From: Zygnema cylindricum | Lineage: Eukaryota > Streptophyta > Zygnematophyceae > Zygnematales > Zygnemataceae | Length of the DNA: 64,000 nucleotides | Assembly (NCBI GenBank): GCA_037447655.1 | Contig: JBBHKE010001521.1 | Coordinates: forward strand, 62,001 to 126,000 | Direction: 5' to 3' | Shown here: positions 33,161 to 44,653 of the stretch, one piece after another | How the letters are laid out: the number at the start of each line of letters is the position of its first letter | Position numbering within the stretch: position 1 is the first letter of the stretch | The notes under the pieces: generated by a model | Database searches by the model: none | The model's input: only the letters and a program-made list of their open reading frames with translations | What the model was told of the DNA's origin: nothing | Made by a program: the position numbers and the translations under genes

Positions 33161-34190
33161 AAGTCCTCAGAGTAGACAGCTTCCAAGAAGCCTCTAGGAT
33201 AATCATGACCCCTTTGTGTTCCAGCAAAAATAACTGCCACCCTGGCGAACAAAAATCCTGACCACCTGCACCCGTGTGAAGGCAAGACTCCCCTGAGTCG
33301 GTAGCAAAAAGAATCTCTGAATTTGCTCCCCGGAGCAGTAAGTTATGGAGGGTCAAAGTTGACCTTTTGTACAGAAGCTCTCTGGGAGAGGGGGTTTTAT
33401 CTTCAAATTTTTCTAAGTCCTATCTCTCTTCCAAACTCTATCTACTGATATACGGAACCAATCAGAATTGAGTTCCGTTCGCAAAAGTACAGCTGCCGGT
33501 GTACTTTAGGTATGGACATTGTACGACATGGCCTAAATGTCGACACATGTCAAATCCGGATTCGGTGCCATAATCTCCAGAGATTCTACAATCCAACGGA
33601 ATTTCGCCACGCGTCATCCGATGTGGCGATGGCCACAAACCGCGGAAATCTTCCTCCGCGATCTCGGCGCTAATCCCGGCCGTCCGATTAAATTCGGATT
33701 TAATCGTAGCCGTAATAAATACATGCGCGATATTTGTTTCACTTACGAAACAAATGCGCGGTATTGATTTCGAGTCCGTACCGTAATCCGTACTCTATAT
33801 ATTACTGGATCTATGGATCCCGTAATCTATTATAGTTAAATGAATTATCGTACGTATACGCATATAATTAATTATCAAACTATATAGTACGTAATATTAC
33901 TACTAGACCTAACGGCTAAGGCTACCGGCTATTTCCTGTCTACCGGCCGGTAGGTACAAGGATCAAATCGTGCCGCTGGCGCATACCTTTTAAATAAATA
34001 AATAAACCCTAATATAAAATTCCCGTAAACCTCGGGATTGCCAAGGTAGCCATGGCTCTAGCTTCCTCTCCAACTTCTCAGTGACTGCGACAAGTTTGAG
34101 AGTTGGAGAGAGAAGTTAGAGATAGACTGCCTCGACTTCTATATTTCTTTTCAGACCTAGAAAATACTAATAAAACCATTAGTTTCTACA
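33141..34190 (-). repeat. 5' LTR of copia B
   Basis: 1,050 bp, same edges as the left copy (TGAAACTCGG / TTTCTACA). Its last 20 bp in element orientation contain the gag ATG (33158-33160). Confidence 0.95.
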
Positions 34191-34195
34191 CCCCG

Positions 34196-34231
34196 CTCTC
34201 AACCCTCAAATCCGTGGTTCTGTGGGGACTG
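34196..34231 (+). pseudogene. PHD finger of gypsy-2, right part and stop codon
   Basis: Directly right of element B. In the frame that continues from 27725 it encodes a Pro/Ser loop, then NPWFCGDCEFGG and TAA. The W-F-C-x2-C pattern is the standard end of a PHD finger and supplies its last two zinc ligands, 16 residues after the sixth. Confidence 0.78.
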
Positions 34232-34486
34232 CGAGTTTGGCGGCTAAACCTCTTAATCATGCGGGACTAAGAGGGGGGGGGGTTCTGGGGAAGGTACCGA
34301 GTACTTTTTCTTTTCCACTCCATTCTTCATTATTGTCTATGCATATCCTTGGGGGGGGGTAAGGACCAGAGATGGTCATGGTCACAAATCCGGGGAAGCA
34401 TCAGTGTGTGAAGTGAATTGCAGGTTTTTCATGCACACTTTCTTGGACATCTTACCTGAACATTCCGGTTCTTAGGCACGCTCGAC
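34232..34486 (+). other. Probable 3' untranslated part of gypsy-2
   Basis: Follows the gypsy-2 stop codon. Runs of G (34272-34281 and 34350-34360) might be the purine tract, but I could not define an LTR start. No ORF of note. Confidence 0.35.
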
Positions 34487-34652
34487 AACTGAGCACATAG
34501 AAATTCTTCTTTCACAAGGGTGAAGCTCTAATGGGGTTTTTATTGTGAAGGTGTCAGTCATTTGGGTTTGTATCAACTTGGAGTCGGCACTATCTAGATA
34601 AGCTTCTTTGGATTCGGGAGTTATATGTGGCAATGGAGTTTATAGAATTTTA
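34487..34652 (+). repeat. Relic of a copia LTR 3' end
   Basis: Homologous to 47053-47220 in the LTR of element C: GAGCACA, a TTCACAAGGGTGAA hairpin, CTTGGAGTCGGCACTATCTAGAT, and at the end a CAATGGAG..GAATTTTA remnant of the ATG-bearing LTR terminus. The left part and any internal sequence are missing. Confidence 0.75.
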
Positions 34653-34930
34653 CCTTTTTCATTAATTCGCCTATCACATTATGTCTCTTAAGTCCAGCGT
34701 ATAACGGTTTGCGATCCGCATTCCATTTATATTTTGCATTCCACACCACTTAATTAATCCTTTTCGTCCTTTTTGTTTAATCGAATATTTACTCCCCCAA
34801 TCCGCAAATTCATTCGAACCACAACATTACATCGGGTAATAAAATTAGGCATGCGCACATGCGCACGCATGGAATGTTGTGTACGCATGAAACGTCGCGT
34901 ACGAACAAAACTAAGTTTCCAAAAACAACA
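34653..34930 (-). repeat. Terminal fragment of the 44654-46022 LTR family
   Basis: The right part (about 34740-34930) is the reverse complement of the start of the 44654-46022 insertion (AACAACA end, TACGAA, GCATGCGCA, CATTCG blocks). 34653-34740 shows nothing else. Confidence 0.5.
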
Positions 34931-35136
34931 ATTAGAACCGACAACATAAGAATGGAAAACATAAGAATCGACAACGTAGAAACCGACAACGTAAAAACCT
35001 ACAATATAAGAACCGACAACATAAGTACTGACAACATAAGAATCACCAACATAAGAACCGACAACAAAAGAACCGACAACATAATAACAAACTACACAAG
35101 AATTGAAAATATAAGTACTGACAACATAGACAACGA
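34931..35136. repeat. 15-bp minisatellite, about 14 units
   Basis: Units of the type TAAGAACCGACAACA repeat with a strict 15-bp period, so both strands have an open frame of five-residue repeats (IRTDN on plus, VVGSY-like on minus). Units differ by substitutions but not by length. There is no start context, domain or neighbour to support a protein. Confidence 0.85.
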
Positions 35137-37858
35137 CATGATGAATAGGACATGGTTCATGCCCATGTATTGAGCATTCATTTAGTATATGGTAAGACAA
35201 GAATCATTACAATTTTGTGCCGTTCAATTTTGATTGAAAAAAAAACCTGTCTTAGTGACACAATTGATTTTTTTTGACTTTTCCCAGCAGTAGTTTTGTA
35301 CTGCGACTATCCTAGCGTCGCTATATTAAATGCTTCAAAAGGTAAAATCTTCATACCAACTATAGACCTTAGGTCGTTTGTTTGAAAAACTTTAAATAGG
35401 CCAACTTTCGTTTGTCTGTACCCCTAAACGTTGTGTCCCTTGGCCAACTTTATCAATCGGTTAGTGGTCCCTTGGCCTACGTTGGCAAACATGTTCCTTT
35501 GTCTCCATGCTAACGTCAATAAACACGTAACTTTTAAAGATCTTATTCAACAATCATTCTTGACCTTCAGATCTTCGTTTCTTGATCGTGTTATTGAATT
35601 AAGATAAAGCCGATACGTGCACTGAAGAGTCTTCATCTGTCAATCATTCGTTGGTCACCGTCCTATTACACGATGTTGGCAATTCATAAGCTAGCGGTCC
35701 TTTTCAACAAGTGCGATTTTGTGTCGTAAATTGTTTCCGTCAAACGTTGTGTTGTTTGGGGTCGCCTCTATTGAAATCTGTATGGACGACTTAAATTGTA
35801 CAATAGTACGAACACGTTTTGATAAACATGATACGGTCCATGTGCGTGTTAGGGCATGATAAAGGGGCATGATAAAATAGGACACGGTCCATGCCCGTGT
35901 AACGGGTGTTGATTTACTAGTGCGTACAAATAGTCAGCGCGTTGAGGCCCATTTCATGAAAAAAATAAAGGTACTTTTGCATCTGCTAAAGTTACAATTG
36001 TTTTTTGTCATTTTCCTCCATTTTTTGGAAAAAAACGAAAAAATCCGTCGCCATACCAAGAAATTGAAATTACCATTGTATAAGTTGCGTTACCTTGAAA
36101 CTTTTTATGTACAACAGTTTTTCGTCGAGCGCGATGCAATTTGTCGTGTAGCACATTTCGACCCACTTTCTCGTCCTTCCAACTCATGTTCAAACTAAAA
36201 ATAAAAACACAGTGCAAGGTGATTTAAAAAAAAAAAAATGAGGTGAGCAAATAGGCAAAAGCTGTCGCACGTGTCAAAAGCTTTTTATACTTTAGGTGCA
36301 TGGAGTACCACAAAAAAAAACCCACTGCACGTTTCTAGCTTGTGCGTACTGCTTTCTATGTGCTGATTTCTATATAGAGGCTGTGAAAAGGTCACGACAC
36401 GCCGTTTCGCAAAAGCGAAGTCTTTCAAAGAGCCCCTCTCTCTCTCCCTCTCCCACTACCGCGTCTATCTCACAATTATTGCAATGAAAAACGTCAATAA
36501 TGGCATCAAATAAAAATCTCTAAAAACGATGTCTTTTTCCTATCTTTGGGGGTAATTTTATGGCAATAAAGAGTGAAAAAATACTAAAAAACAAAATCGG
36601 GAAAGTTTTGAAAGTTGTGACGTCGACGCTGTCATTATTTGAGTGTGATGTCAAAAGGTCACAATCCCCAAACATCTACAATGTCACATGTAACTAGACA
36701 CCTACAAGCGTGGCTATTTTGTAAACGTCATCAATTGTCTCGATTTTTTTAATCGTCTACAACCGTCACATATTACACCCACGTCTACATCCGTCACAAT
36801 TTAAAGTAAGAATTTCATTTCTTTATTTACAAATGCCCTGAGAAAATCTTCGTTGAAAACAAAGTTATAAGACTAAAGTTTTAGTTACATGCCAAAGTAC
36901 CCTAAGCCGTGCAAGTGATCGTCAACGTCTTTTGCTCGAAAGCTCATAAATGTCAAACAAACAAAATTTAGGAAAAGTGAGGAACGGACAAATAAGGTAC
37001 AAATATCATTAAAATCAAAATATGGTCAAAATATATTCCTCATTTTTGCTTCCAAAATATATATAATAATTCCTTGTGACATAAAAACAAAACGAGTATT
37101 GTAGACTTAAGCAACCGTTGTGTACTCACTGTAACTCTACGAATCACGCCACAGGATACAGGAGATCTAATCGTTTAGAATTATACACAGATCGTAACGA
37201 CAAATACACGTTTTAACAATGAGTTAAGGCAAGAATGGCAACATTTGTAAACATTCCGCTACACGGTGTATCGCTATTAATGTTAATGTTTTTTTTTGCA
37301 GTTAAAAAAGTCTTTTCTTCGTGCACATGTCTTTTTTTCAAATAGAGACCGCTAATAGGAAGGTGAAAATCTTACCTTTCATTCGCAACAGTCGGTACAC
37401 CGACTTTACACGTGTGTGGAAAAAATATGTTTTAAGTGGAGACAAAAACGTAAACACTAATAGCAAAATACAGTGTAGTTTTCACGCATGTGAACTTTTA
37501 TTTATTTATTTTAGCGCCATGCCCTAGCACGTGTTACTATTGGTCCGTTTCAGTTTCATTTTGTATGATAACGAAACCCAAAATTTGTAGCCTTGAAAAT
37601 TGAAGTGGAAACTGGCATGCGGTTTCGTGACCATGCGAGTTGAAATAAGTTTTTGATGATGACGTGGCGCCATTCTCTCCCCTAACTGAAAATATACTAA
37701 ATTACATATTCTGTTGCTACATTACTGATTATTGCATAAATCTGCAAAATGAACGGCTTGGATATTCTCGATGTCATATAGATGTGTGAAACTAGTCTTC
37801 GTTATCCGAAAAAGTCAACAACCTAGAAAACACTTTTTCTAAAAGTGATATTTTTCAA
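35137..37858. other. Non-coding stretch, nothing recognised
   Basis: About 2.7 kb with no gene or known element. Small direct repeats near 35400-35480 (TTGGCCAACTTT-type) and 35825-35905 (GGTCCATG-GTGT with GGCATGATAAA), a CT-rich microsatellite at 36430-36460, and GACGT-rich words at 36620-36800. Confidence 0.4.
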
Positions 37859-38655
37859 GGAAATTGCTAATCGCAGAGACAATTTTTTGCTGCGCGCAGG
37901 TACATGTCAAAAATTGTACATCTGAAGTACATTTTCATACAAGCTACGTAACTTTTAAATTTAGATTTGACGGTCAATCCATCAAACAACTTTGACTGGC
38001 GAAATGTTGTACCGGCGGTTAAAAAGTGTCTTAGTTGCAAACGTCGACCGTCATAAAAAAAAAACAGTTCACACAGCCGCCGCTGGTTCACTGAAACAAA
38101 AATGCAGCGGCCAAATATAAATAAAAATGGCTACGGAGGTAGTTTATCACTTTCACGTAAGCTCCACACACCGACATTCGACTTAGGCTTTTAGCCCCAA
38201 AAATATAATATAATCGCAAACCGTTATAAAATAAAGGACGACGTACGATATGTTTAAACTCGCACGAAAGAAAATTAACTTCATACAAGATCAAAAGTTG
38301 ATTTTGTATGAAGTTAATTTCGTTTCGTGCTAGTTTAAACATGTCGTATGTCGTCTTTTATTTTATAACAGTTTGCGATTACATTATATTTTTGCGGCTA
38401 AGTGCCTAAGTCGAATGTCGGTGTATGGAGCTCACGTGAAAGTGGGAAACTACCTCCGCTCAGCCATTTTTATTTATATATGGCCGTTGCATTTTTGTTT
38501 GAGTAAACTTGCGCCGGACGTGTGAACTGTTTTTTTTTTATGACAGTTGACGTTCGCAACCGGGACATTTTTATAACCGCCGTTACAACATTTTTCCAGT
38601 CAAAGTTATTTGACGGATTACCCGTCAAATCTGAACTTAAAAGGTGTGTAGCTTG

Positions 38656-39614
38656 TGTTGTTCTAAAACCACCGGTGCAGGTGGAGGAGCAGCAGTAGTA
38701 GTAGAAGTAGACATGATACACTCTAAGAAGCTATCAAGAATCCTACCAAACAGCTGTTTTAAAGTGCTCACCTGATTGTATACAAGCATCCAAACTTCAC
38801 AAAACTGTATCAAACTTTAGAGAAGCATAAACACTAACAACTCCCAATGTTTCAATATAATTGACCAGAAAACACTCAAGATATAATACTCATAATTTTC
38901 CCAAAAATTGACTGCATCTTTACAACTTAGAACTCGCGATACATAAAATGTTCTACGTCCTAAGTCTTATACTAGAATTGAATGTCTACAATCAATTGTT
39001 CTATAACATAGTGCTGTACCACCAATACAAGTGTTCCTACAAGATACATCCAAAGAACTAAACTGCCACTAAGATCTAAGTATTCATAATCACACGAAGG
39101 CTGATCTACCACTGTACAATTTCGCTACTAAAAGATCTATACAAGTGACTTGTTGAAATACCTACCGCCGACTTAGTAACACTTGTCTATATACGTCCAT
39201 TCGGCTGTTGCAAAACACTTGCTAGTATGTTACTTCTTTATCTTCTTATGAATCTCGTCCGTTGACTTGATTTATATCAACCACAGTTGCGCAGTCCAAT
39301 TGCAGATCACATTCAGATATCTGTGACTTCGTCGCAGCTGCCTTGTCCCATATCAAAATCGCCGCAACTGCGTTTCTCTTGTCTTCGTTGTACCAACGTT
39401 GTCCGTACGGACCGTATCAAGAATTACCGCAGCTGCGCTTGTCCTATCTACGTTGCACCTGCGTTGTTTTGCTCGTTGTGTGATACGCCTATCTGGGTGT
39501 CGATGCCACTCAAAATACCTGCACTTTGTTTCAATTGACGACGCGTGTCCCTGTGGATCTATCTTTCTGTCGTCCTATTAATTTACTGAGACTTAAAGAT
39601 TTCCAAAAACAACA
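38656..39614 (-). repeat. 3' LTR of copia H
   Basis: 959 bp; plus-strand edges TGTTGTTCTA and AAAACAACA, a 7-bp terminal inverted repeat. It includes the first ~19 codons of gag at its 3' end (element orientation), as does the other copy. Confidence 0.88.
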
Positions 39615-39820
39615 CTCTCCTAAAATTTTAGACTAAGTAGCGCAACTGGGATGCCGAACTAGCGGAGTATAGCAATATAGCAATGTAGCAATTTTGGCTA
39701 GTCACCTTGTCCCACTTCATTAAAATGTTGAACTAGCGCAGCATGGCAATATTGTAGTGTAGCAATTTTGATATTCACCCAATCCTAGTGCATCCCTACA
39801 ATACTTCAAGTTGGGAGCAG
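39615..39820 (-). repeat. Non-coding 3' part of H with GCGCAGCATGGCAAT repeats
   Basis: The purine tract (TTTTAGGAGAG in element orientation) adjoins the LTR. 39644-39770 has two copies of a GAACTAGCG(C/G)AG..AT.GCAATAT..GTAGCAATTTTG unit that resembles the tandem repeats of the gypsy-1 U3. Confidence 0.5.
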
Positions 39821-41165
39821 AAGAGCTTAAGTAAGCAAATCAGCAACCATTTTCGCATCTGGCAGATTGCATAATTTAATAACCCTAGAGAACTCTTTTT
39901 CTCTTACAAAGTGTAATCTTACATGCATGTGCTTACTCTTGAACTGATGACTCAATTTAGAGGCAGTGGCAATGGCAGCTTGGTTATCACATCAGATCAC
40001 CTGTGGGCCAACCTGCATGTATCCCAATTCTTGCGACATGGATTTTACCCATAAAAGTTCTTTGAGGGTCGATTTTGTTTCCATATATTCTGACTCCATC
40101 GTTGATTGTGTTGTGACCTTCTAAAGTTTGCTGCTCTAACAGCAAGGCTTGTTTCCAATTTGTAGAATGAATCTCGTGGTGGATTTCCGGTTTGGCATAA
40201 CGCCATAGCATGCATCACTCCACGTTTGCAGCTTCACTTCTCCTCCGCCTAGTGTGAGCTCGAGGTCTTTGGTTCATGCGAGATATCTTAAGACTCTCCT
40301 TGCCGCATCACTGTCAGACTTTCTCGGATTCTCTCGACTTCTGCTCAGTACCCCAACTGCTGCAGCAATATCAAGACGGGTAGAGTTCATGAAATATATT
40401 AAACTTCCCACTATTTGTCAATAAGGTATTAGTGTCATAGGATCATCCTCTTCTGACTGTGAATACTCACTTATAATGACACCTGGTTCTGTCTCTTCAC
40501 CCTCTATCTTCTGCCAAAACTCTATTGGAGTTATACATCCTTTTGCCCCCCGCATTCCATAGTCATCTAACATGTTTCGAATAGCCTCATTTTGAGTTAA
40601 TTTTCTTAACCTCTTATTTCTATCCCTCACTACCTCGATGCCCAAAATTTTTTTTTTCCTCACCGAGGTCTTTCATTTCGAACCATGAATTTAAAGCAGT
40701 TTTGATTTTGGTAATTTCAGCCATTGATTTGTTAATTAACAGTGAATCATCTACATACACTGCTTTATACATTATCCCATCATCGCCCTTTAGAACATAA
40801 ATAGAGTGATCAAAACTTATCCGTTGAAATCCTAAGCTAGTTAAAAATTCATCTTGCTTCAAATTTCATTATGTAGGGGCTTGTTTTAGGCGGTACAAAG
40901 ATTTTAATAATTTGCATACTAAGTGCTCTTTTCCGGCTCTGCAAACATTTCAGGCTGCTGCATGTAAATGGTCTCCTCTAGTTATCCATGCAGAAAAGTT
41001 ATCTTTTCCTCCATCTGGTGTATTTCCATATTTTCTATAGTAGCTAGGGATAACAAAATCTTAACTATCGGAAATCTTACAACCGGAGAGAAAGTTTATT
41101 CAAAATCAATTCTTTCCTTTTGATTATATCCCTTTGCAACAAGCCTGGCCTTATTTTGTTCAATG
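39821..41165 (-). pseudogene. Copia H reverse transcriptase and RNase H, degenerate
   Basis: Pieces in several frames. RNase H: QAAIATASKLSHQFKSKHMHVRLHFVREKE near 39870-39990, with stops. Reverse transcriptase: SLGFQRISFDHSIYVLKGDDGIMYKAVYVDDSLL (YVDD kept) at 40740-40862, FEMKDLGEEKK, then a frameshift at an A-run near 40650, and LRKLTQNEAIRNMLDDYG. Upstream fragments near 41000-41150 match the KARLVAKG and TFSPVV blocks. Many stops and indels: clearly inactive and much older than A-C. Confidence 0.85.
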
Positions 41166-41197
41166 GTGTTATCAAGAATTAACTTCACCTTGAATAC

Positions 41198-42567
41198 CTA
41201 TTTGTTGCCAATCGCTTTTCGATCAGGAGGAAGGTCCATAAGCTCCCATGTCTGAGCCTCCATGATTGACTTCATTTTGTCGTTTGCTTCCTTGATCGAG
41301 TGGTTCCGCTCTGGTGATGAGATGGCCTCCGGGATGGTCAGAGGCTCCTTCGAGGCTGCCATGTAGGCAAAGTGAGAGCTCGCTTGCAGTTGGCTGCTGG
41401 ATCTTCTTCCTCCCGGAAATTTTGAAGCTGAGATAGTCGGTTCTCGCGGATTGCGCTGGTTGCAATTTGTTTGCATTGTCGGCTGTTGGTCTGGTTGGAA
41501 CTGAACTTGTTGGTGAATTTCGAGACTTTTAAACTCTACAGTTACCATTGGGAAACAATTTCATGAATGCAATCTAAAATGACATGCTCCTGTACTTTTC
41601 GCTACTTTTGGTGCTCTGTCATTTCAAACAAATATATTGAGTCTTGTTCATCTTTGACAACTATGTTTCTCGCTACAACTATTTTCTGCTTTTCTAATAT
41701 AAAGACTCGATAACCTTTTGAGTGATCATCATTTCCCAAAAAGATAACTGATAATCCCTTCGGTTCCATTTTCCATCTATCATTAGATGTATCTAAGATA
41801 AAGCATTTACTAGGAAAGACTTTTAAATGACTAACATCTGGTTTTCTACATGTCGAGATCTCGTAAGTAGTAGATTCTACCGATCTTGATCCAATCCTAT
41901 TCTTAATATAAACCGCACAATGTAGAGCCTCAGCGCAGAATTTCAGATCCATAGTCTTATATGCAACCATTGACCCAGAGCTCTCCGTGAGGGTTCTATT
42001 TAATCTCTCCAAAACCGCATTTTGTTCCGGTGAATATGGAATAGTCAAAAGATGACTTATACTTTCATCAAATAAAAATGTTTATAATTCCTTAGACATA
42101 TATTCCCCACTATTGTCCGTTTTGAACTCCAAAATTGGTAGTTTATGTAGTTTTTCAACCCATGTTTTATTGTGTATTAAGTGACCAAACACTTCGCTCT
42201 TTTCTTTCATTAACTATACTTTTGTAAACCTAGAAAAATTATCTGTGAAGGTGACCATATATTTCATCCCCCCTGCAGATGGTAACTTCGCATTACCAAA
42301 AACATCTAAATGAATTTGTTGTAAAAGTCTCGTTTACCGATGCTCAGACTCTGTAGGAAATGGAAGTCTGTGGATTTTGCCTAAAGCGCATCCATCACAC
42401 GTTTTAACCAGGTGATCTGTGATTGAGACACCATCTACTTTGCCAGCAAGTACCATTTTTTTCAAACTATCATAATTTACATGGCCTAATCTTTTATGAC
42501 ACAACTCATCTGAATGCAAAACACCGGAGTACAGAACATCATTCTCCTTGGTATTAGCCATATCCAT
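41198..42567 (-). pseudogene. Copia H integrase and linker, degenerate
   Basis: DELCHKRLGHVNYDSLKKM and CDGCALGKIHRLPF (integrase zinc region) at 42370-42567. A broken core follows near 42050-42300. YSPEQNAVLERLNRT (catalytic E region) opens the 41602-42048 piece, which runs through YIKNRIG, SHLKVFPS and KGYRVF. The 41198-41548 piece is the linker with NPREPTISASKFPGGRRSS and WELMDLPPDRKAIG at the start of the reverse transcriptase. Confidence 0.85.
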
Positions 42568-43170
42568 GTGGTACTTATTCCTACTATTGCTAGTAGCTGT
42601 AACTGCAACCTGACCATTTTTGCTAATATTTGACGACCATTCTTCAAATTGACCTCAAAACTTTTACTCTCTTCCAAAGACATAGATAACATATTTTTCT
42701 TAAAGTCAGGGACAAATAAGACATTGAGAAGGGTCCTTTCAATTTCCTTTCCCTCTACATCAACAAGCAAAGATACATCACCCACAGCACAAGTCTGAAC
42801 ACTCATCTCATAAGGATAATAAATATTTTTCTCAGGTGTTGATTTCAGATTTTTGAAGATAGCCTTGTTCCAGCACATGTGGGCTGATGCTCCTATATCC
42901 ATTATCCATCTAGGTTCCTTTAGGCCCTGCATTGCCGCTTCCATTGCAAAAAGATCCGTTTCATACCCCTTAGAAAAGGTTAGAGTCTCGTCTTGAAGTA
43001 ACGAAGAAGCCAAAAATAGTGCATTTCCACAAGGTGTTGGCCTCGTAAAGTTTTTGTAAAATTGACTTTGTTGCCATCCTGTTCTATATAGCCTTGCATC
43101 GTTAGCCTTCCTATTTTAGGACATAACTTATATCCATGACCTCTCTCACTACAATAAAAACATGCATTGT
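42486..43170 (-). pseudogene. Copia H zinc knuckle and protease
   Basis: CFYCSERGHGYKLC (C-x2-C-x4-H-x4-C) lies at about 43110-43160 on the minus strand, in a frame different from the protease. The protease reads WIMDIGASAHMC: the catalytic triad Asp-Ser-Gly has become Asp-Ile-Gly. The downstream VLFVPDFKKNMLS is normal for the family. Inactive. Confidence 0.82.
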
Positions 43171-43892
43171 TTGATTGTCTATTTCCATTTTGGTTAAACT
43201 ATGTGAACTGATTCTGTTGATTTAACTGAACTGTCCTTTCTCTCAAAGTTTCAATTGAAAGCCCCTACATGCTCAACTGTGAAAATTTGAGATGTTGCTT
43301 CCTCTTCTAGTAAAACATTGATCGCTAACTGTAATGTCCAGCTAGCTTTATTATTTTGTTTAAGCGTATCAGACGTTGCTCTCATACGACAAGGGAGACC
43401 CCTCATTTATAGTGTTGCCTATTGAAATTACAAAAACGTGCCACCTGCACACGCATGTGCATCTAGAAGGATGCAAAATTTGTTAGCATATTCAGCAATC
43501 ATACCACCAGTGTACTAATAGTCCCAAATTTTTCTAGCCAAGAGAAGCTCTTCATAAACATTAGCTTTTTCAGAATATTGTTTGAGAGATTTCCAGATAT
43601 CTATTGCCTTTTTCATTTTTATCCTAGACATAGCTAAGTCTTCTGATATACAGAATTTTAAAACAGAACGAGCATGCGTATTTTTCTTAGACCAAGACGG
43701 ATTAGATTCATCAAGCGAACCATCAAATAAATCCAAAAGATTAACATTCTCAAAGTTAGTCTCCACCATATCTGCCCAATAAAAATATTTCTCCCCCAAA
43801 AAGATAAGAAGTCTTGATGACATGCCCATAACATATTGTTCTACTACCACCGGTGTAGGTGGAGGAGCAATAGTGGAAGTAGAAGTAGACAT
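43171..43892 (-). pseudogene. Copia H gag
   Basis: Starts at ATG 43892-43890 within the 5' LTR. MSTSTSTIAPPPTPVVVEQYVMG spans the LTR edge and primer site, then FLGEKYFYWADMVETNF, SRIKMKKAIDIWKSLKQYSEKANVYEELLLARK. The open part stops at 43515; the rest to 43171 is broken. It is homologous to the gag of B and C but has 13 more codons before the primer site. Confidence 0.85.
43818..43833 (-). other. Decayed half-tRNA primer site of copia H
   Basis: In element orientation TGTTATGGGCATGTCA directly follows the LTR. It keeps GTTATGGGC, nine bases of the initiator-tRNA anticodon-arm complement seen intact in B and C. Confidence 0.6.
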
Positions 43893-44653
43893 GATACACT
43901 CTCAGAAGCTACCAAGAATCCAACCAAACAGCTGTTTTCAAGTGCTTGCCAAATTGAATACAGAAATCCAAAATTCACAAAACTCTATCAAAGTATAAAG
44001 CAACATAAACAATAACAACTCCCAAAGTTTGAGTTCAATTGACTTGACAACACTCAAGATATAATACTCAGAAGTTTCCCAAAAGTTGTTTGCAGTTTTA
44101 CAACTTGGAAGTCTAGATACATAGAATGTTCTACGTCCTAAGTCTTATACTAGAATTGAGTGACTACACTGAATTGTCCTAAAACATAGCGCTGTACCAC
44201 CGATAAAAGTGTTCCTTCGAGATACATCCAAAGAATTGAACAGCCACTAAGATCTAAGTATTCCTAGTCACACTAAGGTTGATCTACCACCTTATATTTC
44301 CACTTCTAAAAGATCTATACAAGTGATTTGTTCAAATACTCACTGCCGGCTTAGTGACACTTGTTTGGAGACGTCCATTCGGTTGGTGCAGAACACCTGC
44401 CAGTATGTTACTTCTTTATCATCTTATGAATCTCGTCCGTTGACTTGATTTATATCAACTGCAATTGCGCAGTCTAGTTGCGGATCACATTTAAATATCT
44501 GTGACTTCATCGCAGCTGCGTTTTTTTGTCTTTGTCGCAACTGCGTTGTACGTACGAACCGTATCAATAATAACCGCAGTTGCGCTTGTCCTATCTGCGT
44601 CGCAGCTGCGTTGTTCCTCTCGATGTGTGACACGCATATGCGGGTGTTGGTGC
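43834..44653 (-). repeat. 5' LTR of copia H, first piece
   Basis: Aligned with 38656-39470 of the 3' LTR, with many differences. It breaks off after GTGTTGGTGC, where the 44654-46022 insertion begins; the rest of the LTR is at 50404-50512. Confidence 0.88.

Larger units (their letters stand above)
27726..34190 (-). mobile_element. Complete copia retrotransposon B
   Basis: 6,465 bp with two LTRs of exactly 1,050 bp and exact 5-bp target duplications CCCCG (27721-27725 and 34191-34195). Gag-pol is on the minus strand and carries a frameshift and a 14-bp duplication, so the copy is dead although structurally complete. The two LTRs differ at about twenty sites in the first 360 bp, so it is clearly older than element C. 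Confidence 0.97.

Noticed and set aside
34931-35136. Regular 15-bp array as a CRISPR-like locus
   Set aside because: Units are directly adjacent with no spacers and the genome is eukaryotic; it is a minisatellite.
34754-35200. 148-codon minus-strand ORF of YVVGSYVVG-type repeats as a cell-wall or membrane protein
   Set aside because: The opposite strand is equally open because the period is 15 bp; no signal peptide, domain or codon-position bias could be shown.
41602-42048. Independent gene in copia H
   Set aside because: It is the integrase C-terminal half (YSPEQNAVLERLNRT, SHLKVF) of the same broken pol.
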